A DNA stretch of 37,836 nucleotides from Anaerolineales bacterium (GTDB lineage: Bacteria; Chloroflexota; Anaerolineae; Anaerolineales; Villigracilaceae). The position numbers were made by a program, and so were the translations under genes. This document shows, piece after piece, positions 1 through 5,959 of this stretch. The notes beneath the pieces are model-generated. The model was not told the DNA's origin, did not search any database, and saw only the letters and a program-made list of their open reading frames with translations. The stretch is taken from the NCBI GenBank assembly GCA_020847435.1, contig JADLBX010000039.1:1-37836 (forward strand), in the 5' to 3' direction. How positions within the stretch are numbered: position 1 is the stretch's first letter; the number at the start of each line of letters is the position of its first letter.

Positions 1-711
1 GTCGAGCGCGTCTCACTTCGTGCGGGAAACGAGGAGGAGTTGATGCTCATCCTCGAATCGGATTCGCCCGAACCGCCCGAAATCGAGATCGAAGCGGGGA
101 TTTCCGTCGCGCATGTTTATCAAGATAATTCCGTTGTGGTCGCGGGGAACGATCATATCTTCATCCGCGTCCTCGACCGCGACTTCAAAGTCTCCGCTTC
201 GTCGTTCTTCCAAGTGAACACCCTCATGGCGGAGAAAATGGTCGAACACCTGTTTACGTGTTTACCTATATCCATGTCTACCACTTTGCTCGATCTCTAC
301 TGCGGCGTCGGTCTCTTCAGCGCGTTCTTCGCCTCCAAGTGCGGACGCGTGATCGGCGTCGAATCGTCCGCCTCCGCGTGCGAAGATTTCGCCGTGAATC
401 TCGACGAGTTCGACAACGTGGAACTCTACGAAGGCGCGGCGGAAGAGGTATTGCCAAGTCTGGTAGGACAAATTGCCAATTTGTCCTTTGTGATCGTTGA
501 TCCTCCCCGCGCGGGCATCGAACGCCACGCGCTCGACGCCATCGTCCAACTGAAACCGCAGAGAATCGCCTACGTCTCGTGCGACCCATCCACGCTGGCG
601 CGTGACGCGGCACGATTAATCGCTGGCGGATACAAACTCAGCGCTGTGACTCCGTTCGATATGTTTCCGCAAACCTTTCACATCGAAAGCGTCAGCCTCT
701 TCGAGCGATGA
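1..711 (+). CDS. 23S rRNA/tRNA uracil-C5 methyltransferase, TrmA/RumA (RlmD-like) family, 5'-truncated by the window edge
   Basis: The reading frame is open from base 1, so the N-terminus (usually a TRAM domain and the Fe-S region) lies outside the window. The visible 236 residues contain the family's FFQVN motif, the SAM-binding stretch LLDLYCGVGLFSAFFA, the VIVDPPRAG motif, the catalytic Cys in YVSCDPSTLARD, and the C-terminal base-catalyst motif in PQTFHIE. The enzyme transfers a methyl group from SAM to C5 of a uridine in rRNA or tRNA through a covalent Cys adduct. Whether the target is U1939, U747 or tRNA U54 cannot be told from this fragment. Its TGA stop overlaps the ATG of the next gene (ATGA), which suggests translational coupling to pxpB. 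Just before the DPPRAG motif, residues VGQIANL are encoded by a perfect 11-bp-arm palindrome (465-487) that looks like an inserted repeat. Confidence 0.9.
   Translation, partial: VERVSLRAGNEEELMLILESDSPEPPEIEIEAGISVAHVYQDNSVVVAGNDHIFIRVLDRDFKVSASSFFQVNTLMAEKMVEHLFTCLPISMSTTLLDLYCGVGLFSAFFASKCGRVIGVESSASACEDFAVNLDEFDNVELYEGAAEEVLPSLVGQIANLSFVIVDPPRAGIERHALDAIVQLKPQRIAYVSCDPSTLARDAARLIAGGYKLSAVTPFDMFPQTFHIESVSLFER
465..487. repeat. Perfect palindrome inside the methyltransferase gene
   Basis: Arms aggacaaattg and caatttgtcct are separated by a single c. The core is nearly identical to the palindrome at 20488-20516 inside the GH4 gene. Here it encodes VGQIANL, there VGQIGNLPY. Seen directly; origin as a mobile or dispersed repeat is inferred. 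Confidence 0.85.
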
Positions 712-1355
712 GACCGAGGATTGTTCCGCTCGGCGACTCGTCCGCGCTCGTACAGATGGGGAATGAAATTGACCTCGATGTCAACCAGCGCGTTCATGCC
801 CTTGAAAAATTGATCGAAGCATCAGACATCGAGGGAATCATTGAAACTGTCCCATCGTACGCGGCTCTGCTGGTTCACTATGATCCGCTGATTTTTTCTT
901 TTTCACACGTCAAAACTATTCTTCAGAGAAAAATCTCTCAAATTCGAGAAACGGTCAAACGTAAGCGGAGAACAATTGAAGTCCCGGTGCGATACGGCGG
1001 CGAACATGGAGCTGACCTCGAAGCGGTTGCGCGTCATCTCCGCCTGCGCGTCGAAGATGTGATTCGCATCCACAGCGAAAAAATCTACACAGTGTACATG
1101 ATGGGCTTCACGCCGGGCTACCCCTACATGGGCAAACTCGACGGCAGGCTCGTCATGCCGCGCCTCGAAACGCCGCGCACGCGCGTCCCCACGGGCACAG
1201 TTGCCATCGCGGGCTCACAAACGGGAATCTACTCCGTCGAATCTCCCGGCGGCTGGAACTTGATCGGCTGGACGCCGTTGAAACTTTTCGACCCCGAATC
1301 CGATTCGCCGTTTTTATTTTCACCGGGCGATGAGGTGAAATTTATTCCGGTGTAG
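708..1355 (+). CDS. pxpB: 5-oxoprolinase subunit B (KipI / allophanate hydrolase subunit 1 family)
   Basis: The 215-residue protein matches the full length of the PxpB/KipI family. Family landmarks are the GFTPGYPYMGKL motif near residue 138, the R-x-x-x-P-T-G-T-V-A-I-A-G segment, and SPGGWNLIGWTP. With PxpC and PxpA it forms the ATP-dependent 5-oxoprolinase that opens 5-oxoproline (pyroglutamate) to glutamate, removing a spontaneous by-product of glutamine and glutathione chemistry. The ATG start overlaps the upstream methyltransferase stop. pxpC follows after a 54-bp gap that is mostly a hairpin (1356-1392). The family is also called KipI after the Bacillus kinase inhibitor, but adjacency to pxpC and pxpA favours the oxoprolinase role. 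Confidence 0.93.
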   Translation: MRPRIVPLGDSSALVQMGNEIDLDVNQRVHALEKLIEASDIEGIIETVPSYAALLVHYDPLIFSFSHVKTILQRKISQIRETVKRKRRTIEVPVRYGGEHGADLEAVARHLRLRVEDVIRIHSEKIYTVYMMGFTPGYPYMGKLDGRLVMPRLETPRTRVPTGTVAIAGSQTGIYSVESPGGWNLIGWTPLKLFDPESDSPFLFSPGDEVKFIPV

Positions 1356-1392
1356 TTTGTTCTGTCGGCAGTTCAACTGCCGACAGAACAAA
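1356..1392. repeat. 18-bp-arm perfect inverted repeat between pxpB and pxpC
   Basis: Arms tttgttctgtcggcagtt and aactgccgacagaacaaa flank a single c and begin right after the pxpB stop. A transcript would form a long hairpin. There is no T-run after it, so it reads more like a REP-type palindrome or an mRNA-stabilising structure than a terminator, since pxpC starts 17 bases later. Confidence 0.85.
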
Positions 1393-1409
1393 GACACAAC
1401 AATGAGAAC

Positions 1410-2357
1410 ATGACTCTTGAAGCGATTGACATCGGCGCGCTCGCCACAATTCAAGACTCGGGTCGCATCGGCTGGAGAAAATTTGGCGTTCCGACTTCCG
1501 GCGCGATGGATTCGTTTGCCTATCGCGCGGCGAACGCGCTGGTTGGCAACTCGCCTCGCGCAGCCGCGCTCGAAATTGGATTGGGCGACATCACATTTCG
1601 CGCGCGGCGCGATTGCGTGATCGCCGTCGCGGGCGCGGGCTATCAATTGTCCGTTTACATTTGGGATTTCCCGCTGTGGAGTTCGTACTACGTCCGCGCG
1701 GGCTGGACGATTCGACTCACCAAACTGGATTCCGGCATGTGGGCGTATCTCGCCCTCACCGGCGGCGTTCAGACTCAGGGGAGGCTTGGCTCGGCTTCGA
1801 CCAACCTGCGCGCTCACTTCGGCGGACTTGACGGCAGGCAGTTGCAAACCGGCGATGTGATTCATGCGGGCGCGCCCTCGCACGCATTGAGCGACCTCGC
1901 CGCGCGGACGTTGCCCGAATCGGCGCGACCCGTTTACGCCAACAACCCAGTCCTCGATGTGATTCCCGGTCCGCAAGAAAATTTTTTCACCGATGAAAGT
2001 ACCGCGACATTCATGTCGCAACCCTACTCGCTTAGTGTAGTCTCCGACCGTATGGGCTATCGTCTCGAAGGCGCGGCGTTGACCCGCCGCGATAATTCCG
2101 AGTTGGTTTCGGAGGGGATGACGATGGGCGCGATCCAAGTTCCCGCGAGCGGGCAACCGATCGTGATGATGGCGGATTCGCCGACGACGGGCGGTTATCC
2201 CAAAATCGGGGCGGTCGCCAGCGCGGACTTGCCTTTGCTCGCGCAATGCACGCCGGGTAGAAGTAAAATCCGTTTTCGAGAGACGACGGTTGCGAAAGCG
2301 GAGAAGAAATACCGCGAGTTGATGGCTGGGTTGGATGGAGTTATAAATTCGGATTGA
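1410..2357 (+). CDS. pxpC: 5-oxoprolinase subunit C (KipA / allophanate hydrolase subunit 2 family)
   Basis: The 315-residue protein has the PxpC hallmarks: an N-terminal TIQDSGRIGWRKFGVPTSGAMD segment, the GP-Q-x-x-F motif near residue 188 (VIPGPQENFF), SDRMGYRLEG, and the C-terminal GQPIVMMADSPTTGGYPKIG. In the complex, PxpB and PxpC supply the ATP-dependent phosphorylation half and PxpA the hydrolytic half. The start is the ATG at 1410; the upstream ribosome site is weak (gaga), consistent with coupling to pxpB. Residues ATFMS are encoded by the palindrome gcgacattcatgtcgc at 2004-2019, which also occurs between genes at 23468, so a repeat seems to have been absorbed into this gene. Confidence 0.93.
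   Translation: MTLEAIDIGALATIQDSGRIGWRKFGVPTSGAMDSFAYRAANALVGNSPRAAALEIGLGDITFRARRDCVIAVAGAGYQLSVYIWDFPLWSSYYVRAGWTIRLTKLDSGMWAYLALTGGVQTQGRLGSASTNLRAHFGGLDGRQLQTGDVIHAGAPSHALSDLAARTLPESARPVYANNPVLDVIPGPQENFFTDESTATFMSQPYSLSVVSDRMGYRLEGAALTRRDNSELVSEGMTMGAIQVPASGQPIVMMADSPTTGGYPKIGAVASADLPLLAQCTPGRSKIRFRETTVAKAEKKYRELMAGLDGVINSD
2004..2019. repeat. 16-bp palindrome in pxpC, identical to one at 23468-23483
   Basis: gcgacat-tc-atgtcgc lies inside pxpC and is repeated exactly as the first hairpin of the composite repeat at 23462-23535. Read in frame it gives ATFMS. Confidence 0.75.
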
Positions 2358-2367
2358 ATCTTATTTC

Positions 2368-2487
2368 GGTGGTTGAGTAGCCCGAGTGCAAGTTGAGGGC
2401 GTATCGAAACCACCACTTACAAGCATACTTTTGCTTACATGGTGGTTTCGATACGGGGCGGACAAACACCGCCCCTACTCAACCACC
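2368..2487. repeat. Composite cloverleaf-like inverted repeat between pxpC and pxpA
   Basis: Outer arms ggtggttgagtag (2368-2380) and ctactcaaccacc (2475-2487) enclose three hairpins. The first is a short gccc/gggc stem (2380-2400). The second has long arms cgtatcgaaaccacca (2400-2415) and tggtggtttcgatacg (2440-2455), with a small aagca/tgctt hairpin in its loop. The third is ggggcgg/ccgcccc (2455-2475). It fills nearly the whole 146-bp gap. I recall the theme GGTTGAGTAG...CGTATCGAAACC as a frequent intergenic repeat in several bacterial phyla; that is memory, not a search. Confidence 0.8.
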
Positions 2488-2503
2488 AAGGACAAATTAA
2501 ACC

Positions 2504-3199
2504 ATGAACATAGACCTCAACTGCGATATGGGCGAGAACATCGGCAATGACGAATTGATCATGCCGTTCATCGCCTCCGCCAACATCGCCTGCGGGTACC
2601 ACGCGGGCAACGCGAAGACAATGCGCGACACTGTCCGCTTGGCGAAAAAATTCGGGGTCAAAATCGGCGCGCACCCGAGTTGGCTGGATGTGGAGGGGTT
2701 TGGTCGGCGCGAGATGAACTTGCCGCTGGAGGAGGTCGAGGCGTTGATATTGGATCAGGTCAGCGCGCTCGCCGCGATTGCGGAAGCCGAAGGTGTGGCG
2801 TTGACGCACGTCAAGCCGCATGGGGCGTTGTACAATCAGGCGGCGAGGGAGAGTCCGCTGGCGCAAACTGTTGCCAGAGCGGTGAAGATGTTCAAGGGCG
2901 ATTTAATTTTGGTCGGGCTGGCAGGCTCAAGGTTGATTGAAGCGGGAGTCGAAGCCGGGTTGAGAGTCGCCAACGAGGGATTCCCAGACCGCAACTACAA
3001 CCCCGACGGGACGTTGATCTCGCGCAAGGAGCCTCACGCAATCGTCGATTCGCCGGAGGCGGTTGCCAATCACGCGCTGGAATTAATCCGCGATGGTGTT
3101 CTGTTCGAGGGGCGGCGCGTGCGCGTGGATACGTTGTGCCTGCACGGCGATCATCCGCGCGCCGTCGAAAATGCGGAATTGATCCGTAGAATTTTGTAA
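2504..3199 (+). CDS. pxpA: 5-oxoprolinase subunit A (LamB/YcsF family)
   Basis: The 231-residue protein is slightly shorter than typical PxpA (about 245-255). It begins with the signature DLNCDMGENIGNDELIMPF, followed by SANIACGYHAGN, GAHPSWLD with a GFGRR turn, HVKPHGALYNQ, and the C-terminal LCLHGDHPRAV. It is the hydrolytic subunit that acts on the phosphorylated 5-oxoproline intermediate in the PxpABC complex. The ATG at 2504 is preceded by aagga at a longish spacing. It belongs to the pxpBCA operon, although the 146-bp composite repeat separates it from pxpC and may alter relative expression. Confidence 0.95.
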   Translation: MNIDLNCDMGENIGNDELIMPFIASANIACGYHAGNAKTMRDTVRLAKKFGVKIGAHPSWLDVEGFGRREMNLPLEEVEALILDQVSALAAIAEAEGVALTHVKPHGALYNQAARESPLAQTVARAVKMFKGDLILVGLAGSRLIEAGVEAGLRVANEGFPDRNYNPDGTLISRKEPHAIVDSPEAVANHALELIRDGVLFEGRRVRVDTLCLHGDHPRAVENAELIRRIL

Positions 3200-3224
3200 G
3201 GTGGGCTTAAACCAGTGTCTCTTG

Positions 3225-3233
3225 TGCTATACT
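3225..3233 (+). promoter_or_regulatory. Extended -10 promoter of the STAND cassette
   Basis: TGcTATACT (TG at 3225-3226, TATACT at 3228-3233) is an extended -10 element. No convincing -35 is seen (ttaaac at 15-bp spacing is the nearest). It lies between the pxpA stop and the strong ribosome site AAGGAGGTG (3241-3249), so the downstream cassette can be transcribed apart from pxp. Confidence 0.5.
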
Positions 3234-3251
3234 GAATCAAAAGGAGGTGTC

Positions 3252-3701
3252 ATGTTGGATGCGCTTGAACTCCCCATTTTGATGAAAGCCATTGAGTTCG
3301 TCTTTGACGAGGGTCGGAAAATTTTGGATGAACGCCGGGAACGCCGGAAGGCGAACGACGCGTCAGCCAAAAGCGAGGAAAAACCTCCCGCCGCCGAGCC
3401 AGCCCTCCCTGCGCCCGAAGCGGGGCAGGAAGTCAAACAGGATTTGATTTCGACCAAGGTAGATGAAATCCTGTGGAAGAATCACGAGGCGGAAGTCCAA
3501 CATTTGGTAAAACTGTTGGAAACGTATTCGAAGAATTATCACATTGCCAAAGAGCAATATGCAAAATGGGGGAGCGCGCTCGTGCCGCCGATCGTTGTGC
3601 ATAACATGACCGAGGCGGAAGACGCCATGCTCGAAACGATCAAACAACTTGAAGGCGCGCTTTCGCAAGTGTATAACCGGGAAATTCAGGTCGTTAAATA
3701 A
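3252..3701 (+). CDS. Small protein with a C-terminal effector-associated-type (EAD-like) domain
   Basis: I choose the ATG at 3252 because AAGGAGGTG sits just upstream; the frame is open further, to 3201, but that start has no ribosome site. The 149-residue product has an amphipathic N-terminal helix (about 3-33, ending ILDERRERRK), a Pro/Ala/Glu-rich linker (40-60) and a helical C-terminal domain (about 76-140). That domain aligns with the N-terminus of the neighbouring STAND NTPase: YSKNYHIAKEQYAKWG against HKRNLYALEEMLAKYG, then PPIVVHNMTEAEDAM against PLHLLNSVTMEREAI. In STAND conflict systems, effector-associated domains of the same type bind each other, so this protein is probably a partner or adaptor of the ATPase. 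No enzymatic domain or clear transmembrane segment is seen. The catalytic output, if any, must come from elsewhere. Confidence 0.75.
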   Translation: MLDALELPILMKAIEFVFDEGRKILDERRERRKANDASAKSEEKPPAAEPALPAPEAGQEVKQDLISTKVDEILWKNHEAEVQHLVKLLETYSKNYHIAKEQYAKWGSALVPPIVVHNMTEAEDAMLETIKQLEGALSQVYNREIQVVK

Positions 3702-3715
3702 ACCGAGGCAATCGC

Positions 3716-5959
3716 ATGAACCAGGAAGATATTGCTCATCGCGAAAAGATGATCGCTCTCCATAAAAGGAATCTGTACGCGCTTGAGGAGATGTTGGCGA
3801 AATACGGCGCGGACCAGCCGTTGCATCTCCTCAACAGCGTGACGATGGAACGCGAGGCGATCGCGCGGTACACGAAAGAGATCGAAGGTTTGACCTCCGG
3901 CAAAAAGGAACGCGCGCGCACCGAGGCGCTGGCGAACCTGCCGCGGCGTCATTATTTCGTCGGGCGCGAGCAGGAGATTCAAACCATCCTGCAATCGTTA
4001 AACCCGAACAGCCGCACGTTCATCATCGGCATCGAGGGCATCGGCGGCGTGGGGAAATCGGCGCTTGCGGCTGAGGTGAGTCATCGCTGTCTCGAGGCGG
4101 ACTTGTTCGAGTCGGTGATCTGGATCTCGGCGAAAGAGTCGGTGCTGACTTTGCACGGCATCGAGCCGATCATCCCGGAGGCGAAATCGTTTTCGGATAT
4201 TCTCATTGCCATCGGGGCGAGTTTGGGGAATCCCACCATCGGGAATATGACGATTCAAGACCAGATCAAGCACGCCTACAATTTGCTGGCGCGGCGCACC
4301 ACGCTTCTTGTTTTGGACAATTTTGAGTCGCTCTCCAAAACCGAGCAACGCGACATCCTCGACTTTTTACGGCGTTCGCCGATCACGCTGAAGGCGCTCG
4401 TCACCTCGCGCGAGCGGGTAACGGAGGGACAGATCATCCACTTGCAGGGGTTGTCGGCGGATGAAAGTAACGCCCTGCTCGAATGGGACGCCCAGCAGAA
4501 GAACATCCAACTGACGCGCGAGCAAAATAAATATCTGGCGGAGCTGACCGGCGGGTTGCCGCTCGCCATGTTGTGGGTGCAGGGACAGATCGCAGTGCTG
4601 GGTTATTCGGTGACGCAGGTGTTCGATAAGTTGAACATGGACACGGAGATTCCCATCCTGCAATATTGTTTCAATCACAGTTGGAACTTGTTACGGCATC
4701 CGAATGAGAAGCGGTTGTTGTACCTCCTCGCTTTGCAACCTGAAGCAGTTTCAAGGGAGGCGCTCCGTGAAATCTCCGGGATCGAAGACGACGACGGCTT
4801 CGAAAGCGCGGTCAGCGACTTGTTGCAATTCACCCTCATCGAATATGAAACGGAAGGCGATTATTTCAGCATCCTGCCGTTGACGCGTCGCTTTGTTCGC
4901 ACCCAGTTTGCCGCCGACCGGAAGTTCATCCAGCAGGCGGAGTTGAAGAGCTCCCAATATTACAGCGGGCTGATCTCCCGGCACAGTGACTTTTCGGAAT
5001 GGCGCGGCTACGACAAACTTTTGCTCAATCGGAACAACATCTTGAGCGCGGCGCAGTGGTGTTACAAATCGATTCAGAGGAAGTTGCCGAATACCGGTTC
5101 CCTGCCCAAGAAAACGAAGAACATCGCCGAGATGCTGGTGCAGATCGGCGCGCAGTTTGGGAGCGTGTTGTGGCAGCGCGCCTTCTGGTACGACCGCCTG
5201 ACCCTCGCGCACGCGGCGCTGCGGGCGGCGAACCTGCTCGCTGATTGGAGGTCGGTCAGCACGTTCGCGCGCAACATCAGTTGGATCTATTATTATCAAG
5301 GCGATTATCTCAGAGCCTTGCGCTGGGCGGAGGAATCGCTTTCGGCAACGACGATCACGCAGGATGCGCTGGTGATCGCCGCGGCGCAACGGTTGCTCGG
5401 CACGGTAGAGATTCGACTCGGCAACTTCGACCGCGCGGAAAAATTATTGCGGGACGCGCTCGAAGCCAGCGAAACGGATACTGTTGACGATTACGGGATT
5501 TACAGCAAGGGCTTTGCCCAGTTCGGTTTGGGCGACTTGGAATTTGAACGCGGGAGCATGAAGAAAGCCGGGGGGTGGTACCAGAAGGCGTTGGAAACAT
5601 GGCAGGACCCCGTCCGGAAAGACCCGGTGCGGCACGTCAGTTACGCGCTGAACGGGCTGGGCTTCGTCGCCCTGCGGGAAAAACAATTCGAGGACGCGGA
5701 GCGTTATTTTAAAGAGGGCGTCCAGTCTGCCAATGAATTTGGCAGGGTGGAGGAGTTGGCGCGCGCGCAACTCGGACTCGCCTCGATCTACCTCGATACG
5801 AACACCGAGCCCAAAGCCGCGCTGATGCTGGTCACAGAGGCGCTGGAAGGATTTCAACGCCAGGGTATGCAGCACGAGATCCGGCTGGGGCAGGAACTTT
5901 TGCAGAAGATTTTAAAGGCGCACCCGCAGTTGGCGGTTTACCAACAATCGCATGGATAA
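3716..5959 (+). CDS. STAND NTPase: EAD-like domain + NB-ARC + C-terminal TPR repeats
   Basis: The 747-residue protein has five parts. An effector-associated-type domain (about 5-58) resembles the C-terminus of the upstream protein. A VGRE lead-in (82-85) opens an NB-ARC ATPase with P-loop GIGGVGKS (108-115), Walker B LLVLDNFE (D201), sensor motif ALVTSRER (228-234) and GGLPLAM (279-285). A winged-helix-like region covers about 325-400. A roughly 400-480 helical stretch follows. At least five TPR-like repeats run from about 505 to 735 (GNFDRAEKLLRDALEAS and EKQFEDAERYFKEGVQSA are clear ones). Proteins of this build are signal-responsive switches: a ligand at the TPRs triggers ATP-dependent oligomerisation and exposes the N-terminal domain to recruit an effector. 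It starts 14 bases after the small EAD gene and overlaps the next gene by 8 bases, so the three are likely co-expressed. The ligand is unknown. Confidence 0.9.
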   Translation: MNQEDIAHREKMIALHKRNLYALEEMLAKYGADQPLHLLNSVTMEREAIARYTKEIEGLTSGKKERARTEALANLPRRHYFVGREQEIQTILQSLNPNSRTFIIGIEGIGGVGKSALAAEVSHRCLEADLFESVIWISAKESVLTLHGIEPIIPEAKSFSDILIAIGASLGNPTIGNMTIQDQIKHAYNLLARRTTLLVLDNFESLSKTEQRDILDFLRRSPITLKALVTSRERVTEGQIIHLQGLSADESNALLEWDAQQKNIQLTREQNKYLAELTGGLPLAMLWVQGQIAVLGYSVTQVFDKLNMDTEIPILQYCFNHSWNLLRHPNEKRLLYLLALQPEAVSREALREISGIEDDDGFESAVSDLLQFTLIEYETEGDYFSILPLTRRFVRTQFAADRKFIQQAELKSSQYYSGLISRHSDFSEWRGYDKLLLNRNNILSAAQWCYKSIQRKLPNTGSLPKKTKNIAEMLVQIGAQFGSVLWQRAFWYDRLTLAHAALRAANLLADWRSVSTFARNISWIYYYQGDYLRALRWAEESLSATTITQDALVIAAAQRLLGTVEIRLGNFDRAEKLLRDALEASETDTVDDYGIYSKGFAQFGLGDLEFERGSMKKAGGWYQKALETWQDPVRKDPVRHVSYALNGLGFVALREKQFEDAERYFKEGVQSANEFGRVEELARAQLGLASIYLDTNTEPKAALMLVTEALEGFQRQGMQHEIRLGQELLQKILKAHPQLAVYQQSHG

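Noticed and set aside
3252..3351. Membrane effector at the N-terminus of the small EAD protein
   Set aside because: The helix is amphipathic and charged (FVFDEGRKILDERRERRK), not a transmembrane segment.
4751..5389. Open frame opposite the STAND ATPase gene
   Set aside because: Antisense shadow in the TPR region; no domain and no start signal.
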